The notes beneath the pieces are model-generated. The model had not been told where the DNA came from. It searched no databases and saw nothing but the letters and a program-made list of their open reading frames with translations. Position numbers and translations under genes: made by a program. Shown here piece by piece: positions 38,151 to 47,895 of a DNA stretch of 64,000 nt. Numbering within the stretch: position 1 is the stretch's first letter; each line of letters opens with the position of its first letter. This DNA is from Halorubrum sp. BV1 (lineage in GTDB: Archaea > Halobacteriota > Halobacteria > Halobacteriales > Haloferacaceae): contig NZ_JQKV01000001.1 in NCBI RefSeq assembly GCF_000746205.1, forward strand, positions 298,814-362,813, written 5' to 3'.

Positions 38151-38360
38151 TCACTTCTCCGGCGACCACTCGCAAGCGTTCCCGGCGGTGAGGTCGTTCT
38201 CGTCGATGTGCGCTGACAGACAGGCGTAGTTACAGAAGTACGCGGGCGAGCCGCAGTCCTCCTCGCAGTCGCGTACGCATATCGGGTCGTGCTCGAATAT
38301 CCGCGACCCGCAGTAGACGCACGTCTCGTCGGCCGCGGGCGTCGACACGGTCGTGGACAT
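38151..38360 (-). CDS. small cysteine-rich zinc-finger protein, unknown function
   Basis: A 69-residue protein with ETCVYCGSRIF, DPICVRDCEEDC, AYFCNYACLSAHI: seven cysteines and a histidine arranged as a treble-clef-like zinc finger. The start could be ATG 38360 or GTG 38372; I prefer ATG because a T-rich promoter-like block (about 38382-38390, reverse) fits it. Small zinc proteins of this type are common in haloarchaea and mostly uncharacterised. Convergent with aroC. Confidence 0.72.
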   Translation of the reverse strand: MSTTVSTPAADETCVYCGSRIFEHDPICVRDCEEDCGSPAYFCNYACLSAHIDENDLTAGNACEWSPEK

Positions 38361-38453
38361 AGACGACGCCACGCTCTGGGGTGACGAAAGCGTTTCGCGG
38401 CCGCACTCGTGAGGCGACCGGCCGCGGACTACTCTGGGACTCCGAACCGCCCA

Positions 38454-39035
38454 TCACGCGGCCGACCACGGACCCTCGGGCGGGTCGGGAGTCTCCCGAA
38501 CCACGTCGAGCGGCAGCCGATTGCGCGTCCGTTCGACGCCCTCGGCGACGTTCTGTCCGGCGGCGTCGAAGTGCGCCGCCGCCACGAACGGGTTGACGCT
38601 CGACGGTTCGGCGTGTGCGTACACGTCGACAGCGTCTCTCCCCGCTTGGGTGCGAAACAGAATGAGGTGGAGCTGCCGCTCGGCGAGCGGCCTCGGTCGG
38701 TACACCCACGATCCGACCTCCGGATCGCCATCGCGGGTCTTGAGTCGCGACAGGGGGTTGCGGCGAAAGCCACGGTTCCACAGCAGCGTCTCGACCTCCT
38801 CAAGCGATCCGCCGAGGGTTCCGGCGTACTCGGCCTCCGTGACGGAACGCGGGCCGGCCCGGTCGTCGAAGGCGGCACCGAGCAGCTGCGACATCCGGGC
38901 GCGAAGCGGCTCGATCCACCGGGATCGCGGGCCAGTCGCCCACCGGAACGGCGGCGCGTACTGGATCACGATCCCGACCGCCGCGCCGAGGACGGCGACC
39001 GCGCGTGTCCCGAGTCGAGTCGGTGTGTCCACCAT
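38454..39035 (-). CDS. haloarchaeal conserved protein, unknown function
   Basis: A 193-residue protein from ATG 39035 (MVDTPTRLGTRAVAV). One N-terminal hydrophobic helix (about 8-25), then a soluble part containing DVYAHAEPSSVNPFVAAAHFDA. No catalytic motif is recognised. Its ATG overlaps the TGA of the upstream gene (TGATG), so the two are coupled and may work as a membrane-associated pair. Confidence 0.65.
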   Translation of the reverse strand: MVDTPTRLGTRAVAVLGAAVGIVIQYAPPFRWATGPRSRWIEPLRARMSQLLGAAFDDRAGPRSVTEAEYAGTLGGSLEEVETLLWNRGFRRNPLSRLKTRDGDPEVGSWVYRPRPLAERQLHLILFRTQAGRDAVDVYAHAEPSSVNPFVAAAHFDAAGQNVAEGVERTRNRLPLDVVRETPDPPEGPWSAA

Positions 39036-39568
39036 CAGCGCCTCGCCTCGACGTCTTTGTACCACTCCGTCAGTCGGGAGAGGCGGCTGCGCCTGATGCT
39101 ATCGAGGGCGTTGTCGCGTGCGTCGAGTGCGACAGCGATCTGGTCGTGAAGCGTCGTATCGCCTCGGTCGAGCGTCCCCTCGCCGACCCGCCGAGCTATT
39201 ACCCGGCTGGCCTCGTAAAACCGATACACGTGGCGGATCTCGGTGGTCCTGAGCTTTCCGATCGAGCGCAGTTCGGCGTCCAACAGATCGGTCGACAGGC
39301 GTGCTCGGAGCTCATCGCGGCAGAGTGCGCCGTCGCGTACCGTGGCCGTCTCGGGCTCAACACCCTCGTCGCCAAACAGCTCCACTTCCAACTGCTCGAT
39401 CGCCTCGCCCACGTGTCGAATTTCGAATATCAGCGACCGCCTGAACCGGTCGCGACGAATCCGACGCTCGTTCCAGTTCAGGAGGCCGTACGCGAGCACC
39501 CCCGCCCCGCCGCCGATGAGTGCGCTGGTCACTTCGACGCTCAGTCCGCCGGCCGTCGAACCCAGCAT
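39035..39568 (-). CDS. haloarchaeal membrane-anchored protein, unknown function
   Basis: A 177-residue protein. An N-terminal membrane helix (VEVTSALIGGGAGVLAYGLL) is followed by a basic stretch (NERRIRRDRFRRS) and a helical cytoplasmic domain. ATG 39568 (MLGSTAGG) is chosen because ATAGAATTTAG (about 39592-39602, reverse) lies 24-34 bp upstream; a GTG at 39622 would precede that box. Coupled to the following gene through TGATG. No family recognised. Confidence 0.62.
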   Translation of the reverse strand: MLGSTAGGLSVEVTSALIGGGAGVLAYGLLNWNERRIRRDRFRRSLIFEIRHVGEAIEQLEVELFGDEGVEPETATVRDGALCRDELRARLSTDLLDAELRSIGKLRTTEIRHVYRFYEASRVIARRVGEGTLDRGDTTLHDQIAVALDARDNALDSIRRSRLSRLTEWYKDVEARR

Positions 39569-39643
39569 ACGCCGGTTCGACGCGGCCAACTCGCTAAATT
39601 CTATCGGCGACGGCGGTCGCACACGGAACGGATCGAGCCGATC

Positions 39644-40206
39644 TCACACCACCACGACCGCGTCGACGACGAGGATTACGAATCCAACGAGGAAGGCCTC
39701 GGTCGCGGCGTCGGCGTGCCCGTGGCCGTGCGAGAGGGGGATCAGTTCTCGGAACACGACGGCGAGCATCGTGCCCGCGGCGAACCCCGAGGCGACCGAA
39801 AACAGGCCGTCGCGACCGGGACGAGAAGGAATCCGAAGGCGGACGCGATCACCTGCGGGACGATCCCGGCGAGCGCCGTGTACCAGATCACTCGGAGGTT
39901 CGACATCCCAGTCTCCGCCATCGGCACCGCGAACGCGACGTCGATAGCCAGCCCCTCGGGCCGTTGTGAAGGGTGATCGCACCGCCGACGAGCAGTCCCG
40001 CCATCACCGCGGCGAGCGTCTCCTCCTCCCTTCCCGGGGTGACCACCCGAAGACGCTGGCCGCGACCATCAGTCCGGCGCGATCCCGAGCGGGGTGTCGT
40101 ACACGCCGTGAGTGACGCGGTCCCGCACGAACACGGGCAGCGCACCGAGCCCCGTCGCGACGCCCGCGATGCCGCTTCCCGAAGCCACGCCGGCGAGGTC
40201 CGTCAT
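39644..40206 (-). pseudogene. ZIP-family metal transporter, broken by four frameshifts
   Basis: A ZIP transporter reads through only if four single-base deletions are repaired, near 40080, 40050, 39962 and 39813. Pieces in order: MTDLAGVASGSGIAG with GLGALPVFVRDRVTHGVYD; LMVAASVFG; VMAGLLVGGAITLHNGP (the ZIP helix-IV motif HNxPEG once repaired); MSNLRVIWYTALAGIVPQV; and FAAGTMLAVVFRELIPLSH ending at 39644. Together they cover the family. The promoter (ATTTTTAAAC, about 40229-40240, reverse) is intact. Every shift has the same sign, and a fifth lies in the UDP-sugar dehydrogenase 2 kb away, so sequencing error is as likely as a true pseudogene. Confidence 0.8.
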
Positions 40207-40309
40207 GCCTCCGGGTTGTGCGGCATCTGTTTAAAAATCGCTGCCACGGCTGCAGACGGTTTGCGTCACGCTCCGCCGGTTTCGCTGCCTCCGTCGCTCG
40301 TCGGTCGCG

Positions 40310-40894
40310 TCACGCCTCGACTATCCCGCGGAGGTCACGGCCGTACGCGGCGACGGCGACGGCGACGGTTGCGAGCGCGCCGACCGGGATCACGGTGAGC
40401 CATCCCGCCGTCGTCCCGACGCCGAACCGCAGCGCGAGGCCGGTCGACACCCACAGCGACGCGCCCGCGGCGAGCACCAGGAGTCCCCCGGTGACACGGC
40501 GGTCTTCGCGCCCGCACGCGATTCCGGAGAGCGCGCTCCCCGCGGCGAGGAGGTGAAATCCTACCGCGAGCGGCCACGCGCGGATCGACGGCGGGAGCGT
40601 CGAGAACGCCCGCGGCTGATCGAGGAAGTAGCGCCACACAGGGTAGCCGCCGACGCCGCCGAGAATGTCGGTGCCGTCTACGCCGCCGCCGACCTCGGTG
40701 ACGGTGAGGAATCCCCAGAGGCTCACGACGGTGACGCCGTCTCCGGGAACCACGGCCATCGGAACCACGAGGAGGGCAACGACGAAGAGCGCATCCGCGA
40801 GCGGACCCAGCGCACACGCGAGCGGACCCAACGCACGGAAGCGAGCGGCGTCGGACTCACCGGAGTTGCCGGCGGGTGACGAACCGGAAGGCAT
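40310..40894 (-). CDS. TIGR04206-family membrane protein
   Basis: A 194-residue haloarchaeal membrane protein with about four to five hydrophobic helices ([68 protein letters not shown]). Sequence and topology look like the uncharacterised TIGR04206 family. ATG at 40894 is supported by a TATA-like CATACTTATCC (about 40915-40926, reverse). Function unknown; divergent from the UDP-sugar dehydrogenase. Confidence 0.65.
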   Translation of the reverse strand: MPSGSSPAGNSGESDAARFRALGPLACALGPLADALFVVALLVVPMAVVPGDGVTVVSLWGFLTVTEVGGGVDGTDILGGVGGYPVWRYFLDQPRAFSTLPPSIRAWPLAVGFHLLAAGSALSGIACGREDRRVTGGLLVLAAGASLWVSTGLALRFGVGTTAGWLTVIPVGALATVAVAVAAYGRDLRGIVEA

Positions 40895-40983
40895 GGTCTC
40901 GTCTCGGGCGTCTGCGGATAAGTATGGTCCGGAGTGGGAAGCGACGCGCAACGCTCTTTGTCTCCGGCGGCGGTGCGTCCGGT

Positions 40984-42311
40984 ATGCGAGTCACCGTCGT
41001 CGGCAGCGGCTACGTCGGAACAACCCTCGCGGCCTGCCTCGCGGACGCGGGCCACGACGTGACCGCGGTCGACATCGATCCGGACGTTGTCGCGGCGCTC
41101 AACGACGGCCGCGCAGCGATCCACGAGCCGGGCCTCGACGACCTGCTCGCCGAACACGCGGGTGACCGCCTCCGGGCGACCACCGAGTACGACAGCGTCC
41201 CCGACGCCGACGTGACGTTCCTGGCGATCGGCACCCCATCGAACGCAGACGGCAGCATCGACCTTTCCGGACTCACCGCGGCCGCCGAGATGACCGGCGA
41301 GGCGATAGCCGGGGGATCGGCGGCGACTCCCACCGCCACCGCGCCGGACTGTCACCTCGTCGTCGTCAAGAGCACGGTCACGCCGCCGGGAGTGACCGAG
41401 ATACGAGAGGCGCTCCGCGAGGGGGCGGGAGGCGTCTCCGACCGCGTCGAACTGGGCACGAATCCCGAGTTCCTCCGCGAGGGGTCTGCTGTCGACGATT
41501 TCCAGCACCCCGACAAGCTCGTGTTCGGGACCGACTCCGCGTGGGCTGTCGACCGACTAGACGCCCTGTACGAACCGCTCGTGGCCGCGACCGACGACGA
41601 CGTGCCGATCATCCGGACGGATCCCGAGACGGCCGTGATGATCAAGTACGCCAACAACGCCTTCCTCGCCGCGAAGATATCGCTGGTGAACGACCTCGGG
41701 AACATCTGCAAGCAGTTCGGGATCGACGCCTACGAGGTGGCCGACGCGATCGGCCTCGACGACCGAATCGGGGAGCGGTTCCTGCGCTCGGGGGTCGGCT
41801 GGGGCGGGAGTTGCTTCCCCAAAGACGTCGACGCCATCCGCGCGGCGGCTCGCGAGGCGGGGTACGAGCCCGCGCTGCTCGACGCGGCCGTCACGGTGAA
41901 CGACGGCCAGCCGGAGCGCATGCTCGACTTGCTCGACGGCCACGCCGACGTCACCGGCGAGCGCGTCGCGGTGCTCGGACTCGCGTTCAAACCCGGCACC
42001 GACGACGTGCGCAGCTCCCGAGCGATTCCGGTCATCGAGGGCCTCCTGTCGCTCGGCGCGACCGTCGTCGGCTACGACCCCGTCGCGACCGCTTCGAGAC
42101 GGGAGCGATCGAGTACGCCGACTCGGCCGCGGCCGCGCTCGACGGGGCGGTCGCCGCGCTCGTCGTCACCGATTGGGACGAGTTCGCGGCGCTCAACGAC
42201 GCGTTCGACGCGATGGCGGCCCCGGACGGCTCGGACGCACCGGTCGTGGTCGACGGTCGGCGGGTGATACAACGCCGCGAGGGGATCGCGTACGAGGGGC
42301 TAACCTGGTAG
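40984..42311 (+). pseudogene. UDP-glucose/GDP-mannose dehydrogenase family, one frameshift near the 3' end
   Basis: A nucleotide-sugar 6-dehydrogenase (UDP-glucose to UDP-glucuronate type; in haloarchaea a supplier for S-layer glycan assembly). NAD motif [10 protein letters not shown] is at the N-terminus; [11 protein letters not shown] and the catalytic cysteine in [12 protein letters not shown] are intact; [13 protein letters not shown] opens the C-terminal domain. After GYDPVAT (about 42095) a single-base deletion moves the rest, [17 protein letters not shown] to [10 protein letters not shown], into another frame that ends at 42311. The unrepaired frame ends at 42267 with unrelated residues. 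Only the last 70 residues are affected. Either an assembly error or a recent mutation. Confidence 0.82.
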
Positions 42312-42391
42312 CGCGCGGCCGACGTGGTTAGTAACGCGCGGCCGCTCCGGTAGCGGGCCGCCGACGGAAATGGTCCGTCGCTTCCCTCCGA

Positions 42392-42402
42392 TTTTATATA
42401 TC
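42392..42402 (+). promoter_or_regulatory. TATA box of the 42.4-kb membrane protein gene
   Basis: ttttatatatc lies 21-31 bp before ATG 42423. Confidence 0.6.
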
Positions 42403-42422
42403 ACCGCTCTGTGTGGTCGGGT

Positions 42423-43331
42423 ATGGCAGCCCTCCAATCGCTGCGGCCGGCAGTCGGTGGTATCGTTCGGAACCCGATTCTCGTGGTCGTCGCGGCGCTC
42501 TTCGCCGTCGCACAGCTTCCCAACCTCCTCGTGCCGCCGTCCATGCCGGTGCTCTCTCTCGCCGTATCGATCGGTCTGTTCGGCGTGTTCGTCCTCGGTC
42601 TCCCCTTCGCTCAGGGCGGCTTCCTCGGAATGTCCGACGAGGCGGTCACCGGTCACACCCGGCTCGGAACCTTCCTGCGCGTCGGCAAGGAACACTACGT
42701 CCCCCTGCTTCTCGGATATCTGGTCCTCCTCGCGTTGAACTTCGCGTTCGGGTTCCTCGCCTTCTTCGGTGCCATGGCCGTCGTCCTCGGCGGCGCGTAC
42801 ACCGCGGCCGAGAGCACCGCGGCAGGAAGCGCGATGTCGATGGGTACGGGGCCGACCGCGGGCACAGGCGGTGTCGCGGCGGGAGCGAGCGGGTTCGGTG
42901 CCGACCCCACCATTCTCGCCGCGGCCGCGATCGTCGGACTCGGACTCCTGCTCGTGTACTTCCTCGTGACGTTCTTCGTCCAGTTTTACGCGCACGCCGT
43001 CGTCCTCGACGGGACCGACCTCGTGGCCGGGTTCCGTCGCAGCGCCAGCCTCGTCCGGCACAACGTTGTCAGTGCCCTCGGGTACACGATCGTTCTCTTC
43101 GTCGGCGGAACCATCTTCGGCGGCGTCGCCGCCCTCTCGTCGTCGATCGCCGCGGTCGCGTTCGGCGGCGGAATGGCAGACGGAAACCCCGCCGCCGAGC
43201 TGCTCCCGGCGCTGTCGCCCGCCGTCGCCGCGGTCGGTCTCGTCGTGTACCTCGTCGTCGTCGGTGTCATGGGCGCGTTCTACGGGACTTACTCGGTGGC
43301 GTTCTACCGGTCGCTCTCGGGGTCGGCGTAA
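42423..43331 (+). CDS. haloarchaeal multi-pass membrane protein, unknown function
   Basis: A 302-residue protein with about six hydrophobic helices, a Gly/Ala/Thr-rich loop (about 128-160) and a cytoplasmic loop reading DLVAGFRRSASLVRHN before a helix, reminiscent of the DUF7847/glycerophosphoryl-diester-phosphodiesterase-like membrane families found in haloarchaea. ATG 42423 has a strong TATA box. No catalytic residues are recognised. It is not visibly in an operon. Confidence 0.7.
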   Translation: MAALQSLRPAVGGIVRNPILVVVAALFAVAQLPNLLVPPSMPVLSLAVSIGLFGVFVLGLPFAQGGFLGMSDEAVTGHTRLGTFLRVGKEHYVPLLLGYLVLLALNFAFGFLAFFGAMAVVLGGAYTAAESTAAGSAMSMGTGPTAGTGGVAAGASGFGADPTILAAAAIVGLGLLLVYFLVTFFVQFYAHAVVLDGTDLVAGFRRSASLVRHNVVSALGYTIVLFVGGTIFGGVAALSSSIAAVAFGGGMADGNPAAELLPALSPAVAAVGLVVYLVVVGVMGAFYGTYSVAFYRSLSGSA

Positions 43332-43435
43332 TCCGTGGTCGGGTCGCCGAGACACGCTGGAAACGACCCGTCGCGACCCGCGTCCGCGTCGTGCGGGCGA
43401 CACAGTTCTGAGTCAAACTACGCGACAGGCTCCGG

Positions 43436-44779
43436 CTACGCCAGCAGGCTCTCGCCGTCGAACGCGTCGTCGACGTCGACACCCATGAGATCGAGGATCG
43501 TCGGCGTCACGTCGAAGAGGTTCGCGCCATCGACGTCGAGGTCGGGATCGGTCGCGTACAGAAGCGAGTTCTCGAACTTGTGCATCCCGTTTCGCGGCCC
43601 TTCGGTGAAGACGGCCTCTTTCCCCGAGAATCCGGATTTAAGATCGAACCCGTCGGCGGGGATGACGACGAGGTCGGGCGCGATCTCGTCGTGGTCGCCG
43701 TCGAAAACGGTCTCGCCTTTCACGATCCGCTTGCAGACCTGCCGGCCGTCGGGGCCGGTGAGCGATTCGAGGTCGTCGATAAGCTCCTCGCGCGTCGCCT
43801 CGTACTCGGAGTTCGGGACCGAACCGTTCGGCTCGCGGCCCTCCAGATTGAGGTAAAACCGGCCGGGAATCAGCGAGTAGGCGCGCGCGTCGTCGCCGAT
43901 GTCCGCCAGCGCGTCGTGGTCGTCGCCGTCGTAAGTGAGCCATCCCTCCTCGGCGAGGAACTGATTGCAGTTCACCTCCCATTCGAGCCGGGTGAACCCG
44001 TGGTCGGAGGCGACGAGCAGAGTGGTGTCGTCGTCGAGCGTCTCCCGGATCTCGCCGATGTACTCGTCGAGCGTCCGGTAGAACTCTACGAACTCTGCGC
44101 TGTACTCGCCGTCGGTCGCGTAGTCGCCGTAGAGGAAGTGGTTCACCCGGTCGGTGCTCATAAACACGCCGAAAAACAGGTCCCAGTCGTCCTCGGCGAG
44201 GTAGTGCGAGAAGGCCGAATAGCGGGCGTCTAGCGTCTCGTGGGCGTTCTCGATGAACGCTGATTTGTCGTCGTCGTGCCCGAGCTTGGCGTTGACGTCG
44301 ATCTGGTAGTCGAGCCCGTCCAAGGTCCGCCGGACGGACTCGTCGCTCGACGCCGATTCGAGGTCGGGCGAGAGGAACCCGGACACCTGTCGCTGGATCC
44401 GCGTCGACGGCGGGAACGTGACCGGGACGTTGAGCACGGTCGCGTCGCGGCCGGCGTCGGTGACGCGGTCCCACAGTCGAGTCGCCTTCACGTGTTGGCC
44501 CATCGGCACGTACGTCTCGTAGGAGCCGACCTCGCGGTCTTGGAAGCCGTACACGCCCGTCTCGCCGGGGTTGACGCCGGTCGTGAGGCTCGGCCAGCAC
44601 GCGCTCGACTCCGGCGGGACGATGCTCTCCAGTCGCCCCGCCGAGCCCGTCTCGGCGATGTCAGTCAGATTCTCGAAGACGTCGGGGTGGTCCTCGACGA
44701 GGTCGAGCGGTACGCCGTCGATCCCGAGGAAGACAACGCGCTCGTCGTCGTCACCGCGGAGCCGATCGAACAGTCCCAT
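43436..44779 (-). CDS. alkaline-phosphatase-superfamily protein (type I phosphodiesterase/nucleotide pyrophosphatase)
   Basis: A 447-residue metal-dependent hydrolase. The first metal site is FLGIDGVPLDLV near the N-terminus; the nucleophile region is ESSACWPSLTTGVNPGETGVYGF; later metal ligands are in STDRVNHF and ASDHGFTRLEW; the C-terminus has FDVTPTILDLMGV. Phosphodiesters, sulfates or phosphonates are possible substrates. No signal peptide is present, so it is probably cytoplasmic. ATG 44779 (MGLFDRLRGDDDERVVF) is the natural start; the longer frame upstream lacks coding character. Confidence 0.85.
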   Translation of the reverse strand: MGLFDRLRGDDDERVVFLGIDGVPLDLVEDHPDVFENLTDIAETGSAGRLESIVPPESSACWPSLTTGVNPGETGVYGFQDREVGSYETYVPMGQHVKATRLWDRVTDAGRDATVLNVPVTFPPSTRIQRQVSGFLSPDLESASSDESVRRTLDGLDYQIDVNAKLGHDDDKSAFIENAHETLDARYSAFSHYLAEDDWDLFFGVFMSTDRVNHFLYGDYATDGEYSAEFVEFYRTLDEYIGEIRETLDDDTTLLVASDHGFTRLEWEVNCNQFLAEEGWLTYDGDDHDALADIGDDARAYSLIPGRFYLNLEGREPNGSVPNSEYEATREELIDDLESLTGPDGRQVCKRIVKGETVFDGDHDEIAPDLVVIPADGFDLKSGFSGKEAVFTEGPRNGMHKFENSLLYATDPDLDVDGANLFDVTPTILDLMGVDVDDAFDGESLLA

Positions 44780-44991
44780 ACAACGGGGTTCACTCCCGTC
44801 GACATATCGCTTGTGCTCTGGCGATTCACGCCGCGTCACCGTCGATCCGGCAGGAACTACCGCGGAATCGGAGCGGCGGCGACGGCGGCCGCCGCCCCGG
44901 ATCCGTGGCGACACCCGCCGTCGTCGCCGTCGGGTGGCAATCGCGGCCGATTCAGAAGGCCTATTCACCTCGGCGAAGACATATCCGGCGT

Positions 44992-45963
44992 ATGAGCGAT
45001 GACTTCCCGGCGAGCGTCGACGTCGAGTACGACGACGGCGAGGGCGAAGACCCGTCCGACTACCCGTCGCTACAGCACAAAATCGAGAAGGCGGTCGAGG
45101 TCACCCGCCGCGGCCTCGAAGAGTACGACAACCCGGCGGTGATGTGGACGGGGGGAAAAGACTCCACGCTGACGCTGTACTTCATCAATCAGGTGGCCGA
45201 CGAGTACGGGTACGAGAAACCGACCGCGGTCTTTATCGACCACTACCAGCACTTCGATTCGATCACCGACTTCGTCGAACACTGGGCAGACGAGTGGGAC
45301 ATCGAACTGGTGTACGCGCGTAACGAGGACGTCGGCGCGTACGTCGACGAACACGGGTTAGAGCCGGGCGACGACATCCCCGTCGACGCGCTCTCCGAGC
45401 ACAACCAACACCACATCCGCGACATCTTAGAGTACGAGGAGGACACGTTCCCGTTCCTCTTGGACACGTACGTCGGGAACCATCTCCTGAAGACGGTCGC
45501 GCTCAACGACGCCTTAGAGGAGCACGACATCGACGGCGTCATCTCCGGCGTGCGCTGGGACGAACAGGAAGCGCGCGCCGACGAGACGTTCTTTTCGCCG
45601 CGCCACGACCCCGATCTCTTCCCGCCGCACGACCGCATCCAGCCCATCCTGCAGTTCGCCGAGGCCGACGTGTGGGAGGCGTTCTGGGGGTACGTCGTCC
45701 CCGACACCGTCGAGGCGTTCCCCGACGAGGGGTACATTCCGCAGGCCGACGACGACCTGCCCGAGGGGGTCACCCAGGCGGACATCCCCATCTCGCCGAA
45801 GTACTTCGCCGGGTTCCGCTCGCTCGGCAGCGAGGTCAGTACGGAGAAGACGACGGAGGAGCCCGCGTGGCTCCAGAACCTCGAAGACACGACCGAACGC
45901 GCCGGCCGCGCCCAGGACAAGGAGGACCTGATGGAGCGCCTGCGCGACCTCGGCTACATGTAG
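44992..45963 (+). CDS. phosphoadenosine-phosphosulfate reductase-family protein (PP-loop)
   Basis: A 323-residue PP-loop protein. The ATP-binding motif is MWTGGKDSTLTLYF, and GVISGVRWDEQEAR with SPRHDPDLFPPHDRIQPIL resembles sulfate adenylyltransferase subunit 2 (CysD) and PAPS reductases. The C-terminal part (YFAGFRSLGSEVSTEKTTEEPAWLQ) is also CysD/CysH-like. No CysN partner or other sulfur gene lies alongside. Role in sulfur assimilation or in a tRNA/cofactor thiolation-like reaction is possible. ATG 44992 starts MSDDFPASVDVEY. Divergent from the phosphatase gene. Confidence 0.83.
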   Translation: MSDDFPASVDVEYDDGEGEDPSDYPSLQHKIEKAVEVTRRGLEEYDNPAVMWTGGKDSTLTLYFINQVADEYGYEKPTAVFIDHYQHFDSITDFVEHWADEWDIELVYARNEDVGAYVDEHGLEPGDDIPVDALSEHNQHHIRDILEYEEDTFPFLLDTYVGNHLLKTVALNDALEEHDIDGVISGVRWDEQEARADETFFSPRHDPDLFPPHDRIQPILQFAEADVWEAFWGYVVPDTVEAFPDEGYIPQADDDLPEGVTQADIPISPKYFAGFRSLGSEVSTEKTTEEPAWLQNLEDTTERAGRAQDKEDLMERLRDLGYM

Positions 45964-46060
45964 TCGCGGCCGGACGCACGCGCTCGCCGACGGCGTGACT
46001 CCGGGTCGGCGGCCGGTACCGATCCGGTGGCTTCACTTATCGCCCCGCCGACCGCGAGAT

Positions 46061-46561
46061 ATGAACAAACGCGGCCACGTTCTCAACGCGCTCTTGCTCG
46101 CGCTCGGGCTCGGGATCGTCATCGAACCCGGGCTCGACGCGGCCACGGCGCGAACGACGGCACAGATCACCGTCCCGATCGTCTTGGGCGCGCTGTTCCC
46201 CGACGTCGACACCGCGTTCGGTCGCCACCGGAAGACCCTCCACAGCCTGCCCGTGCTCGGGATCTTCCTCGCGTACCCGATCGTGTTCGGCAACCTCCAG
46301 TACGTCTGGATCGGCGTGTTGACACACTACGTGCTCGACGTGGTCGGAAGCCGGCGCGGCATCGCGCTGTTTCACCCGCTTTCGGACGCGGAGTACGGGC
46401 TCCCGTCGGGCGTGACGACGAGCAGCAAGTACGCGGACCTCGTCACAGTCGTCGTCACCGCAGTCGAACTCGCGATTTTCTGGGCGCTTCACACTTACGT
46501 CGTCACGCTCGATCTCGACCTGTCGGCGGCCTCCGAGGCCGCGGCCGGTCTCGGACTCTGA
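46061..46561 (+). CDS. membrane-bound metal-dependent hydrolase (YdjM/LexA-regulated type)
   Basis: A 166-residue membrane protein. It starts MNKRGHVLNALLLALGLG with the family histidine. Metal-ligand-like residues follow in ALFPDVDTAFGRHRKTLHSLP (Asp-x-Asp plus two His), and LTHYVLDVVGS and GIALFHPLS come later. About four hydrophobic helices. Members are predicted inner-membrane hydrolases of unknown substrate. TATA-like cacttatcgc (about 46034-46043) supports the start. Confidence 0.82.
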   Translation: MNKRGHVLNALLLALGLGIVIEPGLDAATARTTAQITVPIVLGALFPDVDTAFGRHRKTLHSLPVLGIFLAYPIVFGNLQYVWIGVLTHYVLDVVGSRRGIALFHPLSDAEYGLPSGVTTSSKYADLVTVVVTAVELAIFWALHTYVVTLDLDLSAASEAAAGLGL

Positions 46562-46608
46562 CCGCGGGTCGCACTCCGCTCGGGTGCCGGATTTCGGGTC
46601 GCCGCTCT

Positions 46609-47400
46609 CTACTTCGGCCGGTAATCCGACAGTGCACCCGAGTAGACGCTCACGTCGGAGAATCGCCCCTCGTAGGCGACGTTCGTCGGGAGTGTCGGCT
46701 CGTCGCCAGATAAGAAGAGCCGATCGAGCTTCTCCCAGGTGTTCTCGTACGCGAGGTGGGCGAACTCGACCATTCCGCGGATTTGGTGGGCCGCGCCGCC
46801 GCGGTGGACGACCGTCCGTGACAGCCCGGTACGGAAGGCGTCGACGACGTCGTCGACGCCGTCGAGCGCGGCGTCGAACTCGGTCCACGCCTCGCCGACC
46901 GTGCCGCGCAGGTGGGCGTACGACGAGCCGAACCCCGGCTGGCCCGTCGCCTCCGCGATCCGTCGCGTCCGCGCGTTCTGGTGCGGGAGCAGCTTCGTGT
47001 TGTACGTCTCAATCGCGGAAAGCCTGTCCGCGTGCGCGGCGATCTCCGGGCGCGTGAGCGAGATGGTCGCGAACCCGGGGTGCGGAACGAGCACGGCCGC
47101 GTCCTGCCGATCGAACTCGGCCATCGCCGCCTCGAAGGTGATGTAATCGGGAACCGGTTCGGACAGGCCGAGCACGAGGACGTGTCGCCGGTTGCCCCAG
47201 TCGCCGGTGAACACCTCGCGGGCGGGAACGACGGTGAGATCATCGTCGGAGAACCGAGCCGCACGATCTCGGATCGTCGGTAGGCGGGTGAAGTGTGGGG
47301 CGTACACGAGCGCGTCGATCCCTCGCTCCTTCGCGAGGGCCACGACGTCGTCGTCGAGCACCTTCACATGTGCGTCGACGCGCGTTCTCGGTCTGGTCAC
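46609..47400 (-). CDS. PHP-domain protein (metal-dependent phosphoesterase type)
   Basis: A 263-residue PHP-like protein. RVDAHVKVL at the N-terminus corresponds to the first metal-binding motif (His-x-His reduced to Asp-x-His), then YAPHFTRLP, VVPAREVFT, LVPHPGFATIS and FGSSYAHL supply further metal residues. The C-terminus is a PHP-associated helical domain. The start is uncertain: GTG 47400 (MTRPRTRVDAHV) matches family length, while TTG 47427 is a poorer choice. Possible phosphoesterase; substrate unknown. Confidence 0.78.
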   Translation of the reverse strand: MTRPRTRVDAHVKVLDDDVVALAKERGIDALVYAPHFTRLPTIRDRAARFSDDDLTVVPAREVFTGDWGNRRHVLVLGLSEPVPDYITFEAAMAEFDRQDAAVLVPHPGFATISLTRPEIAAHADRLSAIETYNTKLLPHQNARTRRIAEATGQPGFGSSYAHLRGTVGEAWTEFDAALDGVDDVVDAFRTGLSRTVVHRGGAAHQIRGMVEFAHLAYENTWEKLDRLFLSGDEPTLPTNVAYEGRFSDVSVYSGALSDYRPK

Positions 47401-47537
47401 GAGTAGGTGATGTGCGTCGCCGAGCAAAGGCGTATCGTTCGACGGTCACGCGCCGGCGGCGGAACCGCAGACGCCTCCCCCGCGGCCGGTCCGGCGAGAA
47501 GCGGGGGAAACGGTTAATCCCCCTCGGCGGCGACCAC

Positions 47538-47840
47538 ATGGACATGCCCCGCTGGACGTGCGGCATCGACGGCTGTGACGCCGCCTTCGACGACGTGGAA
47601 TCGGCCATCGTCCACCAGACGAACGGCCACCAGCGCCACGAGTGTAAGGTGTGCGGAACGATCGTTCCCGACGGCTACTTCGCGATCCGACACGCGTTCG
47701 ACGAGCACACCCGCGCCGAGTTCGTTCGGGCGTACGACGCGGACTCCGCCGCCGTTCGCCGCCGCGAGGAGATCAAACGCGACATCGAGCAGGAGGCGGA
47801 CCTCCAGAGCGTCGTCGAGCAGTTAGACCGCTCTGAGTAA
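47538..47840 (+). CDS. small C2H2-type zinc-finger protein
   Basis: A 100-residue protein with two zinc-binding units: [24 protein letters not shown] and [22 protein letters not shown], each Cys2-His2-like. A basic/acidic helix follows. Start at ATG 47538 or 47544; ggttaatccc (about 47511-47520) is at promoter distance. Such haloarchaeal proteins are thought to bind nucleic acid or partner proteins, but no role is shown for this one. Confidence 0.75.
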   Translation: MDMPRWTCGIDGCDAAFDDVESAIVHQTNGHQRHECKVCGTIVPDGYFAIRHAFDEHTRAEFVRAYDADSAAVRRREEIKRDIEQEADLQSVVEQLDRSE

Positions 47841-47895
47841 CCTCCAGTCGAGCGCGGTCCTTGTCGTTTATACCGACGACCCCCGAACACCCTCT

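Noticed and set aside
42072..42267. C-terminal extension [17 protein letters not shown] of the UDP-sugar dehydrogenase as a genuine tail
   Set aside because: The correct family C-terminus is found in the adjacent frame through 42311, so this tail is a frameshift product.
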